Source: Adineta ricciae (Eukaryota; Rotifera; Eurotatoria; Adinetida; Adinetidae). From it: a DNA stretch of 64,000 bases. A program made the position numbers and the translations under genes. The stretch spans positions 27,919 through 91,918 of the forward strand of contig CAJNOJ010000259.1 of NCBI GenBank assembly GCA_905250025.1. The letters run 5' to 3'. The notes beneath the pieces are model-generated. The model saw only the letters and a program-made list of their open reading frames with translations. It searched no databases and was not told the origin of the DNA. Below are positions 35,791-46,746 of this stretch, piece after piece; positions within the stretch are counted from its first letter, which is position 1, and each line of letters begins with the position of its first letter.

Positions 35791-37458
35791 ATGCCACCGC
35801 TAGGAGCAAGCATTAACTATGGGGAAAACTTACGTCATTCTGTTGATATTTATATTTATCTTGTAGTACAGTATATTATTCAATGTTTCATTATAATATA
35901 TATAATAGTTCAAGCTCTATGTTACTTCGAGCGGCTGGTGCTTGTATTCGTTCGATTACGTTTACGACCTCGCGTTTGTCCAACGCTACGCGATGTGTTA
36001 CCTGTACCAACAGACGAGCTTAGCTACCCTTTTGTCGCTGTTCAATTGCCGATGAAAAACGAAATCGAATGTTGCGAAGCAATTATCAATCATGCATGTA
36101 ACTTAGACTGGCCACGAAGTCGGCTTTTCGTCCAAGTAGTCGATGACTCGACGGACGACGAAGCAAAAGCACTTGTCGAGAAATGTATTCAACAGTGGGA
36201 GTGTCGTAGATTTCCAATAGGCATCTCTCGACGGCCTAATAATCAAGGTTTTAAAGCTGGAGCTTTGTTACATGCAATGCCATCCATTTCTCAGGCCGAA
36301 TACATTGCTATATTTGACGCTGATTTCTTACCGAACAAAGATTTCCTTCTGAAAACAGTTCCCGCTCTAATGTATGATCCAGCAGTTGCTTTTGTACAGG
36401 CACGATGGACATTTACAAATGCTCAAGAATCATTTCTTACGCGTATGCAAGAAATTTTTCTTAATTTTCATCACAAATGTGAACAAGAGTGCAGATATCG
36501 TGCATCGTCATTTATTACTTTTAATGGAACTGGTGGCGTATGGCGAACAGCAGCTATTGAACAAGTAGGTGGATGGCATACAGATACACTGGTGGAAGAC
36601 TTAGATTTGGCGCTACGAGTTTACATTAACGGATGGCAAGCTGTTTACATGAAGGACGTCGAATGTCTTAACGAGCTTCCTCCAACACTATCTGCTTATC
36701 TATCTCAACAACATCGCTGGATTTCTGGTCCAATTCAGATAGCGAAAAAACTCACTGGAGAAATTATTCGGTCAACACATATATCTTGGTTTGAAAAGCT
36801 CAGTTGTCTCTCGTACATTTTTCGAAACTATGTTCATATTGTGAATATTTTATCATTTACTGTCATCACTCCACTCTCGTTATGGATATCTGAATGGTAT
36901 GTTTACACTGCCGTTAGTCTTTACATTTTATTTACAGCCACTATATTTGTTGTACGGTACACGCGTGATGGAATATATCTCGCATTACCATACATCTTCT
37001 TTATGAATGCCATGTCTCTACATAACACTTCTGCTATCATATCTGGTTTATTCAACTATGGGCTTGCGAAGCAATGGATTGTAACACCGAAATTTGGTAA
37101 TGGAAACCAAACAATGTCTTCGACAAAACAACCAATAAAACAAGCGATGACCGTAGCAGTTCAGAATCAACCGTCAATGATAACAACGGTCGTTTCATCT
37201 AAGAGAAAATCGTGTTTGAATTGCTTGAAAGTTATTATATCTTTCGCTACTGATCCACTAATCAAGATGAATCGACGAATGTGTCGAACACGGCACTCAT
37301 TCCGCATTAGTAAGCGAAATTTTTGCATGGCCACTTATCTGTTTGGTATTTCATATGGATGCTGTCAAAAAGATTTCTATTTCACCAGTATCTACATGTT
37401 TTTGACTGCTATCCTGTATCTGAGCATGGCCTTCGGCTATATGGGAAGATTCACATAG
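35791..37458 (+). CDS. GT2 processive beta-glycan synthase, CSLA/CSLC (mannan/glucan synthase)-like
   Basis: Single-exon, 555 residues. An N-terminal helix (about 20-45) is followed by a GT-A domain: VQLPMKNE (84-91), VVDDSTD (116-122), KAGALLHAM (155-163), FDADF (175-179), VQARWTFTNAQES (202-214), FNGTGGVWR (244-252), VEDLDLALR (268-276), NELPPT (294-299) and QQHRW (306-310). These are the D, D, D, QxxRW residues of processive GT2 enzymes, and the wording matches plant CSLA glucomannan 4-beta-mannosyltransferases and CSLC glucan synthases. Several C-terminal helices would form the translocation channel. Expected role: polymerising a beta-linked hexose from a nucleotide sugar across a membrane. 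The product (mannan, glucan or other) is not decidable. Origin by horizontal transfer is inferred. Copy B (41575) is truncated. Confidence 0.85.
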   Translation: MPPLGASINYGENLRHSVDIYIYLVVQYIIQCFIIIYIIVQALCYFERLVLVFVRLRLRPRVCPTLRDVLPVPTDELSYPFVAVQLPMKNEIECCEAIINHACNLDWPRSRLFVQVVDDSTDDEAKALVEKCIQQWECRRFPIGISRRPNNQGFKAGALLHAMPSISQAEYIAIFDADFLPNKDFLLKTVPALMYDPAVAFVQARWTFTNAQESFLTRMQEIFLNFHHKCEQECRYRASSFITFNGTGGVWRTAAIEQVGGWHTDTLVEDLDLALRVYINGWQAVYMKDVECLNELPPTLSAYLSQQHRWISGPIQIAKKLTGEIIRSTHISWFEKLSCLSYIFRNYVHIVNILSFTVITPLSLWISEWYVYTAVSLYILFTATIFVVRYTRDGIYLALPYIFFMNAMSLHNTSAIISGLFNYGLAKQWIVTPKFGNGNQTMSSTKQPIKQAMTVAVQNQPSMITTVVSSKRKSCLNCLKVIISFATDPLIKMNRRMCRTRHSFRISKRNFCMATYLFGISYGCCQKDFYFTSIYMFLTAILYLSMAFGYMGRFT

Positions 37459-39599
37459 GACAGTTAGTATCATTTGATACAAACTATTTTTTCTTCTAAA
37501 TCAATCCTATGAAGAATTATTGTTCATTGACGCCTTATTTGCTTCCCTTTTAAAATAAATACATTGTATGTGGGTGGATGTAGAGAAAATAACTATATTT
37601 CATGTACAGGGTGATAAATAATATTATTCTAGGGGAGTAACACTATGATCTCGAGTCGAAGATATCACAAATTTTATACCAAATGAAAGCTCGTGAAAAA
37701 TGGGGTTTAGTGATACTAAATAGTAGGACTTTGAAGAACTTTCTTGTATCAAACTTTTAAAAACAACGAAGTTCAAAAACACGTTAAAAATCATTTTTCA
37801 TAAGTTTTGAGACATTGAAAACGAAATAAAAATGGTAACGATCATGATATATGACTATGACTCACACAACAAGATGGTTCTCCGTCTTTCTGAAAGTTAT
37901 AGTCGGCAGAAATCTCAGTGTTTTTCCATTTGTTATTTCAAATGACTGGTGCTTATGATACCGAACAACGAAGAATGATTGACAGTATGAATACAGTAAG
38001 AAATAGGTAGACAAGAGTTAAATGAAGCTGAACTAATATTGATGAATTTATCGTTGTTGGTAATAGATTCTATTTTGAAACAATCGAGAGAAAAATGTCA
38101 AAAACAATCTATTTATACTGAGCACAGTATTAATTGTGAATTGCAAGATCTTTTGTAAAAATGTCTTTAATATATTTCAGAACCAGAAAAGACATATCAC
38201 AAACGATAAATTTATAAGTAATCTATCTATGTATCATGACTGTTAAAAAATTCAGTAGTACTTTTGAAGAAAAATATTTTTAAAAGCATTGAGATATATG
38301 ATAGATTATGCATTTTTCATTGGAAGAAATACTTAGATTCACAATCAAAGACAAGTATCCCAATGTTTACAAGCAACGTTCGTCATTGCGGCTCACTTCA
38401 CCCTCGACTGTGCAAGAAAAAACTAGTTTTCTGCATCGTTAGGGATGCTAACTAGCCCAGTATCTTCGTACGGACGAAAAATTCACTTTTTTGTTTTAGT
38501 ATGAACTATTAATTTCTGAGCCCGCCATGACTTAACGACGCCAGGCTATCCTTAAAATACGCTACTTAGGAACTCGCATAGTGAAGAACCTGAAAATCTA
38601 TAGACACGATCCTGTCTGAATCAGACTTGGGTATCCCCATAATATAGGACTTGAGAACCTATGAGTACTCCGAATTTGCGCCGCATCAAAACTGTAGGCT
38701 ACTACGGCTTCATGCCGCGCAGAGACCGTTCGGTTCACCCATAGTGGGCTATGTGAGGTCAGATGGATCTATCGGGAAAATGCATCATATGATGGCTGAA
38801 AATATCGCACAATACGCGATTAGTAGACCTCAAAGGTAGTAGCACTAAACTGCGTCTTACGAGGAGCCATGGATATCGTCAAAATATCCGTTTATATGTG
38901 TTTGACCTTTGACCTCGGCAGAAACAAACGAATAAGCCAAGCTCCTAACTTTTCGACCGTTCTATTTAACATTGTTGTTGTTTTTGTTATGATTTCGATC
39001 CTTCATGAACTCGTTCTCCCTTTTTTCTTTTGTCTTTTCTTTTCTTTTATATGACAATATTTTTTTAAATATATCTTCCACACGCAAAAGATGTGCTGTC
39101 TTTTGGGAACAACATCTTTTTTGTATGTATCTCCTATTCCAAAATGCTTTCCAACTTTCCAAAAACCAGAACTAGCGAGTAAAAAACCTACGGTAGCCCA
39201 CACCAAACAGCTTTTCGACACTCTCAACCTCACTTAGCACATGGTTGGCCACCATCCATGACAAAATAATGTAAACATTTTCAATTCTTCTCTTGCTTAA
39301 GGTAAACAATCGGCTGCGTCATGAATTTTTAATTTGCCGTAATTAACTCTGATAATGGCTACTCGATGTAGTTGTTGTTATTGTTGATATAAATGATAAT
39401 AATGATAATTATTTTCTCCTTTAGAATCAGTAAGAGACGAAAATTGACTCCATAAAACTACTTCGCTCATTTATTGAAGGCACGATAAGTTACAAACTGA
39501 CATATATGTTTCTACTTGACGTTTCTAAATGGATTGATGGACTACAGTTTTGATACTATAAAGATCCCTCATCCAATCAGCATCGAACTTCAAAACTCT
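37459..39599. other. Intergenic part of duplication 2
   Basis: Conserved between copies A and B, but its short open frames are not kept in a way that suggests coding. It may be transposon-derived; no domain recognised. Confidence 0.45.
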
Positions 39600-39730
39600 T
39601 TTCAAACGATGTTTCATAAAGTTTTAAGCATTTTCAAGAAAAATGTTTTTTTGATCTTTGACCTTTGACTCTAGGACAAACAGAATGACACAAACAAGAT
39701 TTTCTTACGTGACCCTCTTTTGCAGTCGAG
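39600..39730 (-). repeat. Dispersed repeat family D, copy 3
   Basis: The minus strand shows CTCGACTGCAAAAGAGGGTC, GTCAAAGGTCAAAGATC and ATGAAACATCGTTTG blocks. Its twin in copy B is at 45443-45572. Confidence 0.6.
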
Positions 39731-39833
39731 GAAATATCAGATTTGAAATCAACGTTAAAAGTTGCACCGATTCATATATATCTTAAATAGTTTTTAAAAA
39801 AGTTTTTTTTAAAACCTCGGGGGGTGGCCTAGT

Positions 39834-39847
39834 NNNNNNNNNNNNNN
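39834..39847. other. Assembly gap (14 N)
   Basis: A run of 14 N separates copy A of duplication 2 from a truncated MITE and copy B. Confidence 0.98.
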
Positions 39848-40012
39848 TAGAGAATAAACCCTTGGGTTTATCAGTTTGCAACGTATAACAAACCCTTCGT
39901 GGGTTTTTGAAGAAAAAAGGGTTGATCTAGGGGTAGATCAGGTTGATGAACAAATTTTTCAGTCATAAACCCTTTTTGAGGGTTGATTAAACGCCGGATT
40001 TTTTTTTCAGTG
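39848..40012. repeat. CACTGAAA-type MITE, right part
   Basis: Ends with GCCGGATTTTTTTTTCAGTG and contains ACAAACCCTTCGTGGGTTTTTGA-like blocks shared with the complete copy at 49486-49825. The left half is lost in the gap. Confidence 0.7.
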
Positions 40013-40990
40013 TTGTAAATTCCCATCATGAAAGATAATAATCGTTACAATATTGAGCAGCAAAAAGATTACCATATGTTGACACATAATGTGATAACTT
40101 TCCCGTTCTATCTTTATCGAAAGACCGCTGTCTGTAAGCTGTTTTGAAGCACATTTTGTGATAAAGATAGATAGATAGTTACTCAACATCGCTGTAATAA
40201 CATGTAACTAAAATGGTGCCGGACTGATTTCTGAATTAAAATGATGTATTGTACTGCTTGTATCGTGGTGATAGACTAATTGCGAGAAAACAATATATAC
40301 TAAACAAAAATTGATTTCTGTGAAGTCGATATTTTGACACTTTTCGATGTGTTTACAGTAAAATATCTCACAGAAGAAGAAAAACAAACTGAAATATACT
40401 CGAATGAGAAGTAGTAAAGTAGTTTCCAGTCTCGACAGTCTTGTTTGTCATGGGGAAGTTTACGACCATTGTATATTGACTAAAGCGCGACACAAAAGGC
40501 AGAATAGATAGATTAAATCAATATGTTTGGAATTTCCTTTGCTTCGATAAATAAACTGGATGAGAATCAGAATTGTCCACAGATCTGATAGAAACCAACT
40601 AATACTGAGAACAATCAACATAAGGGCGAATAAAAATTTGAGAAGACAAACCGTTGGATATTCTATCAGATCATGTCGATAATATGTTGTTAGGAACTCT
40701 ATTTTTAGATATCTTTGGAGAACGTGCTAAGCCGTAGTGAAGAAAAACTGATATAGGAAATATGGTAATAGTAAGTCGCGCTTCATTCGAGCAAAGTAGA
40801 TCAGTTTTTTTGCGAAAACTATTGACTGATTTGAAAAAGTGACCAGAGACAAAGAAGAATAATGCCATTAAGAAGGAACCATAGGTATTGATAAATATTC
40901 TTGGAAAGTAATAATGAGCACCTAGAACCTACAGCATGCCAAAAGTCTTTAACAAACCTATTTCTTTATTCCTCATGAATTGTCGTTTGC
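40013..40990 (-). pseudogene. Acyltransferase-3-like relic (copy B)
   Basis: Corresponds to 34281-35221. Near 40.70-40.80 kb it keeps a segment missing in copy A. With the frame shifted after the Lys-run that segment reads LIYFARMKRDLLLPYFLYQF, the expected next part of an acyltransferase-3 protein. It still has stops, and the C-terminal end was lost to the MITE and gap. Confidence 0.45.
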
Positions 40991-41574
40991 AAAATATACG
41001 ATCTAACACAACAAGTAGCAAAACGAATTACATATAGGACTGACGATGAACACACTTCAAACCGAGTGTTTCACAATTTGTAATGGCCTTAAAACAAAGC
41101 CATCGCTGTTAATTATACTGTATACTGTTGCTAAAAAATACCACGTAGCAGAGATACAAGACAGCAATAAGTACTGTATAGAAAAAAGAAAATGTCTATA
41201 CAATTTACTGAGCAATATATAATGTTTTTGTTTTCAGAACAGCAAGCAACACAAAAATATCCTATCGTCATTGAAACGGATACATTCTTTAGTTGCATAT
41301 CAACGTTAACACTCAGTAATGCATGCAAGTAAAATGATATCCGACATAAAGATGTATGTAAGACGAGACTGGTGAGAATATTTATTATGTGATTGGTAGT
41401 GAGCGATAGAAATAAAATACTTATCTGTTTCGTATATCGCCAGGATTTCGATCCGCACCCATTGAAATTTGATGCTTTGTAATAGCACGGACTCGTAGGG
41501 ATAAAATCCTAATTTTATATATCACCAAGTTATATGTTCTCTTCTTTTAGATTTCATTTTTCGTCTAGAAAACT

Positions 41575-42138
41575 ATGCCACCGCTAGGAGCAAGCATTAA
41601 CTATGGGGAAAACTTACGTCATTCTGTTGATATTTATATTTATCTTGTAGTACAGTATATTATTCAATGTTTCATAATAATATATATGATAGTTCAAGCT
41701 CTATGTTACGTCGAGCGGCTGGCGCTTGTATTCGTTCGATTACGTTTACGACCTCGGGTTTGTCCAACGCTACGTGATGTGTTACCTGTACCAACAGACG
41801 AGCTTAGCTATCCTTTTGTCGCTGTTCAATTGCCGATGAAAAACGAAATCGAATGTTGCGAAGCAATTATCAATCATGCATGTAACTTAGACTGGCCACG
41901 AAGTCGGCTTTTCGTCCAAGTAGTTGATGACTCGACGGACGATGAAGCAAAAGCACTTGTCGACAAATGTATTCAACAGTGGGTGTGTCGTAGATTTCCA
42001 ATAGGCATCTCTCGACGGCCTAATAATCAAGGTTTTAAAGCTGGAGCTTTGTTGCATGCAATGCCATCCATTTCTCAGGCCGAATACATTGNTTCCGCTA
42101 TATGGGAAGATTCACATAGGACAGTTAGTATCATTTGA
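41575..42138 (+). pseudogene. GT2 CSLA/CSLC-like gene, second copy with internal gap
   Basis: About 172 codons match the intact gene from MPPLGASINY to the residues before FDADF. Then N 42092 joins directly to its last codons (YMGRFT region, out of frame). The metal-binding FDADF, VEDLD and QQHRW motifs are missing. Whether the genome lacks them or the assembly skipped them at the N cannot be told. Confidence 0.8.
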
Positions 42139-43294
42139 TACAAACTATTTTTTCTTCTAAATCAATCCTATGAAGAATTGTTGTTCATTTACGCCTTATT
42201 TGCTTCCCTTTTAAAATAAATACAAGGGTAAGGGTGGATGTGGAGAAAATAACTATATTTCATGTACAGGGTGGTAAATAATATTATTCTAGGGGAGTAA
42301 CACTATGATCTCGAGTCGAAGATATCATGAATTCTATACCAAATGAAAGCTCGCGAAAAATGTTTTTTTTTTATGCTAAATAGTAAGACTTTGAAGAACT
42401 TTCGTGTATCAAACTTTTAAAAACAACGAAGTGTTCTTTCAAAAACACGTTAAAAATCATTTTTCATAAGTTTTGAGACATTGAAAACGAAAGAAAAATG
42501 GTAACGATCATGATATATGACTATGATTCACACAAAAGATGGTTCTTTGGCGTTCTGTTGTTCTCTCCACGTGATAGTAGTTATTTGAAATAATTTTTCG
42601 TTCTCCGTCTTTCTGAAAGTTATAGTCGACAGAAATCTCAGTGTTTTTCCATTTGTTATTTCAAATGACTGGTGCTTATGATACCGAACAACAAAGAATG
42701 ATTGACAGTATTAATACAGTAAGAAATAGGTAGACAAGAGTTAAATGAAGCTGAACTAATATTGATCAATTTATCGTTGTTGATAATCGATTCTATTTTG
42801 AGACAATCGAGAGAAAAATGTCAAAAACAATCTTTTTATACTGAGCACATTATTAATTATGAATTGCACGATCTTCTGTAAAAATTTCTTTGATATATTT
42901 CAGAACCAGAAAAGATATATATCACAAACGATAAATTTATAAGTAATCTATTTATATATCATGACTTTTAAAAAATTCAATAGTACTTTTGAAGAAAAAT
43001 ATTTTTAAAAGCTTTGAGATATATGATAGGTTATGCATTTTTCATTGGAAGAAATACTTAGATTCTCAATCAAAGAAAAGTATCCCGATGTTTACAAGTA
43101 ACGTTCGTCATTGCGGCTCACTTCACCCTCGACTGTGCAAGAAAAAACTAGTTTCCTGTATCGTTCGTCATGCTAACTAGCCCAGTATCTTCGTATGGAC
43201 GAAAAATTTACATTTTTGTTTTAGTATGATCTATTACTTTCTAAGCCCGCCATGTCTTAACGACGCCAGGCTATCCTTAAAATACGCTACTTAG
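42139..43294. other. Intergenic part of duplication 2, copy B
   Basis: Parallels about 37459-38574 in copy A with small indels. No gene supported. Confidence 0.5.
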
Positions 43295-44336
43295 CCCTTT
43301 ACGGCCGACTACCAGAAGACATCAAGCAAAATATCCTCTGTCTACATATTCTTTGTTTTTTAGGTGTAGTGGTTAGCGGATTTGGGCTTGAACTCTAAAG
43401 AACCGAGCCTAAGCGAAATGTCAATATGTTACCTTTCGGTACCATCCGGCCGTAAGGGATCAAAAACTGAGAGAAGTCACTTTGCTTCCGACGCTTGAGT
43501 TTCAGTATTTTAGTGTTAGTATAGATTCAGATTGTCATGCGCGGCCACATTTTTACTATTTGTCCGCCTCTTGCAGTTATAATCTGCGATATATCCCAGG
43601 AGCACTTGAAAACATACCACAATAGCGCAGATTTCACCCATTTCTCATGAAGAAACTCACGAGTTCACGCAGAATTTAGTGGAATTCATAGCTCATTGTA
43701 ATAGTTATCTTACAGCCATTATCAAGAATTGTGGAAACTTAGAATCTGTGTGAACTTGTGAGTTTCTTCATGAGAAATGGGTGAAATCTGCACTATTGTG
43801 GTATGTTTTCAAGTACTCCAGGGATATGTTGCAGATTATAGCTGCAAGAGATGGACAAATAGTAAAAGTGTGGCCGCGCATGACAATCTGGACCCACACT
43901 AACACTAAAATACCGAAACTCAAGCGTGGGGAGCAAAGTCACTTCTCTCAGCGTTTAACCTCTTACGGCCGGATGGTACCGAAAGGTAACATTCTTGTTT
44001 TCTTTGTATTATATATTATCGCAGGATTATTGTTACTGGCGAAACATATTAATAATCCATCCTGAAAAGTTCCATAATAGGGGACTTCACATAGACTTTA
44101 ATTGTTGTCCAGAAAAATAATAATTACGATTATATTGAAGTGTCAAGTAATATTTGTTTCATCAGACTATTTAGAGACAGACGATCAATAATGAACTTCA
44201 ACACACGAACAATAAAACTCACAATACCTGTCCTTAATTATCATGAGAAGAGATCGATGTTTTGTCCTAATATGAACGAGTTCTTGATGAAATAGTTTTC
44301 CGATGTTACCGTTAGGCACCATCCGGCCGTAAAGGG
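43295..44336. mobile_element. TTAG-flanked foldback transposon, non-autonomous
   Basis: 1042 bp present only in copy B, so copy A (around 38570) shows the empty site. The ends are CCCTTTACGGCCG and CGGCCGTAAAGGG, a perfect 13-bp terminal inverted repeat. The target TTAG is duplicated at 43291-43294 and 44337-44340. Ends starting CCC with a 4-bp TTA-type target recall piggyBac. Inside, 43428-43675 and 43741-43990 form a second long palindrome that also contains CGGCCGTAA. A short piece at about 43361-43410 (GTAGTGGTTAGCGG) resembles a tRNA A-box region. There is no transposase. Confidence 0.8.
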
Positions 44337-44340
44337 TTAG

Positions 44341-45442
44341 GAACTCGCATAGTGAGGAACCTGAAGATGCATAGACACGATCCTGTCTGTATCAGACTTG
44401 GGTATTCATGCATATCCCCACTATATAGGACTTGAGAACCTATGAGTACTCCGAATTTGAGCCGCATCAGAACTATAGGCTACTACGGTTGCATGCCGCG
44501 CAGAGACCGTTCGGTTCGCCCACAGTGGGTTATATGAGGTCAGATGGATCTATCGGGAAAAGGCATCATATGATGGCTGAAAATATCGCACAATACGCGA
44601 TTAGTAGACCCCAGAGGTAGTAGCATTAAACTGCGCCTTACGAGGAGCCATGAATATCATCAAAATATCCGTTTATGTGTGTTTGACCTTGGCGGAAACA
44701 AACGAATAAGCCACGCTCCTAACTTTTCGACCGTTCTATTTAACATTGTTGTTGTTGTTATGATTTCGATCCTTCATGAACTAGGTCTCCCTTTTTTCTT
44801 TTGTCTTCTCTCTTATTTTATATGACAATATTTTTTTAAATATATCTTACCCACACAAACGATATGCTGTCTTTTGGAAACAATATTTTTTTCGAAAATA
44901 TCTTTTTTGTATGTAACTCCTATTCCAAAATGCTTTCCAACTTTCCAAAAACCAGAACTAGCGAGTAAAAAACATACGGTAGCCCACACCAAACAGTTTT
45001 CCGACACTCTCAACCCCACTGCACCCATGGTTGGCCACCATTTCCGCGATGTGCCCAGCAATGGCCAGTGTCCCCGTACCGTGCCCATCGTTGGCCACCA
45101 TTCATGACAAAATAATGTGAACATTTTCAATTCTTCTCTTGCTTAAGGTAAACAATCGGCTGCGTCATGAATTTTTAATTTGTCCTAATTAACTCTGATA
45201 ATGGCTACTCGATGTAGTTGTTATTGTTGATATAAATGATAATAATGATAATTATTTTCTCCTTTAGAATCAGTAAGAGACGAAAATTGACTCCATAAAA
45301 CTACTTCACTCATTTATTGAAGGCACGATAAGTTACAAACTGACATATATGTTTCTACTTGAGGTTTCTAAATGCATTGATGGAGGACAGTTTTGATACT
45401 ATAAAAATCCCTCACCCAATCAACATCGAACTTCAAAACTCT
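44341..45442. other. Intergenic part of duplication 2, copy B
   Basis: Parallels about 38575-39595 of copy A. It keeps an extra stretch near 45.03-45.10 kb with repeated GTTGGCCACCAT and a GTCCCCGTACCGTGCCC core that copy A lacks. No gene supported. Confidence 0.45.
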
Positions 45443-45572
45443 TTTTAAACGATGTTTTATAAAGTTTTAAGCATTTTCAAGAAAAATGTTTTTTTGATCT
45501 TTGACTTTTGACTCTAGGACAAACAGAAGGACACAAACAATTTTTTCTTACGTGACCCTCTTTTCGGTCGAG
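45443..45572 (-). repeat. Dispersed repeat family D, copy 4
   Basis: Twin of the copy at 39600-39730, brought by duplication 2. Confidence 0.6.
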
Positions 45573-45684
45573 GAAATATCAGATTTGGAATCAACGTTAA
45601 AAGTTGCATCGATTCATATGTATCTTAAATAGTTTTTAAAAGTTTTTTTTAAAAACCTTGTACCCCTCCTCGGGGATGGCCTAG

Positions 45685-46026
45685 TGATTTTTCAGAGTTC
45701 TTAGGATAACTTGGCCATTTCTCGGCCGAGATATCAGTGAGACAATATTGCGGACAAAATTTTGGGTTCGCATGCAAGTAGTTTTCGAGAGTTATCATGT
45801 AAACGGACGGACATACTGACCGATTCTAGTAGTGTACTCACGTTTTGAGTACACAAAACAATCGATTTTAATCTTATTTTTCTCCTATATTTTTTAACAT
45901 GGGTAACATTAGAAAAGGTCAAATGATTGTTTATTTTATTTAAAGAAAAATAGTTTAGCTAACTAATGGTTGTAACATGCATAAAGTCTATTTGGAAAAT
46001 AATTTGTCAATGTTATGAAAACAAAA
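45685..46026. other. Intergenic with small hairpin
   Basis: Contains GTGTACTCACGTTTTGAGTA at about 45834, a 9-bp stem hairpin, and AATAAA-like signals on the minus strand that could serve the orphan gene. Confidence 0.4.
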
Positions 46027-46746
46027 TCATGAATTTGGAACAATGGGATTAAGATCAAGTAGGACACATTGAGGTAATTCATTTAATTGCCGATTTTTTG
46101 TTAAATATTCGTTGTCTGTTACTACTCCATCATGTTGCACTGTTCGCCCATCTCCTTTGAATAATTCATTAAGACCAACTTGATGATGTAAAAAGGCTCG
46201 AACTTCACTTAATGTTGGTCGTCGTTTCAACGCAAAAAATCGTTCGTTACTCATGAAATTTTCCGAGCCTTTTCCTAGATAGTAATTTTTAAGATTGTTT
46301 CCAGTTGGATCGATTTCTTCGTATGTTAAACTTTTAAGATCATTTTTATAAGATTCCCAAATTGTTGGATCAATTTCGGGATATGCTCGCAACATTAATT
46401 CAAAAATATTGTCCCATGTAGCTAACTTTACTTCATCATTATTTTTTTCTGATGAACCAAATGAAAAAACTATCAATTTAAATTTTTTACCACTATTAAG
46501 CTGATGACGAACATATTCAATTGAGTGTCCCGAACTAATCAATAATTCCAAATGAGATTTACCAAGAAAACCCCGTAGAGTATCATGATCCACAAGCCAG
46601 GAAAGACGTTTATTTGAGTCTTCTGACAGACAATCAAAATCCGAGTCTTTTTTACCTTTAGTAATACGACCATAGATGCCACTTAAGTCGAAAGATTCTG
46701 GTAATGTTTTAGCACCAGATTGAAATGCTCGAATATATTGGTCCAT
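46027..46746 (-). CDS. Orphan protein of 239 residues, unknown
   Basis: The first ATG in the frame is at 46746 (MDQYIRAFQSGAK); the frame is open a little further up without ATG. The protein is single-exon, mostly soluble, without signal peptide or membrane helix. It is a long, well-behaved reading with motifs such as SFDLSGIYGRITKGKKDSDF, GHSIEYVRHQLNSGKKFKLI and FFALKRRPTLSEVRAF. I recognise no family. A TATA-like GATATATAAAC on the minus strand lies at about 46810, some 65 bp upstream of the ATG. Lack of introns beside intron-bearing neighbours could mean recent gain, but proof is lacking. Confidence 0.65.
   Translation of the reverse strand: MDQYIRAFQSGAKTLPESFDLSGIYGRITKGKKDSDFDCLSEDSNKRLSWLVDHDTLRGFLGKSHLELLISSGHSIEYVRHQLNSGKKFKLIVFSFGSSEKNNDEVKLATWDNIFELMLRAYPEIDPTIWESYKNDLKSLTYEEIDPTGNNLKNYYLGKGSENFMSNERFFALKRRPTLSEVRAFLHHQVGLNELFKGDGRTVQHDGVVTDNEYLTKNRQLNELPQCVLLDLNPIVPNS

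Larger units (their letters stand above)
34281..39833. repeat. Segmental duplication 2, copy A
   Basis: Repeated at 40013-45684. This copy carries the intact GT2 gene and ends at the N-run 39834-39847, inside sequence that continues in copy B. Confidence 0.85.
40013..45684. repeat. Segmental duplication 2, copy B (rearranged)
   Basis: Second copy of 34281-39833. Relative to copy A it lacks about 1.1 kb of the GT2 gene at N 42092 and has gained a 1042-bp element at 43295. It also runs on past the point where copy A meets its gap. Confidence 0.85.

Noticed and set aside
39003-39233. Minus-strand frames of 66 and 76 codons
   Set aside because: The equivalent frames in copy B differ by shifts, so they are not conserved as protein.
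43361-43410. tRNA gene
   Set aside because: Only an A-box-like stretch is visible; no B-box or acceptor stem. Kept as a tRNA-like piece of the foldback element.
43781-44065. 94-codon plus frame
   Set aside because: It lies in an arm of the palindrome in the TTAG element and resembles no protein.
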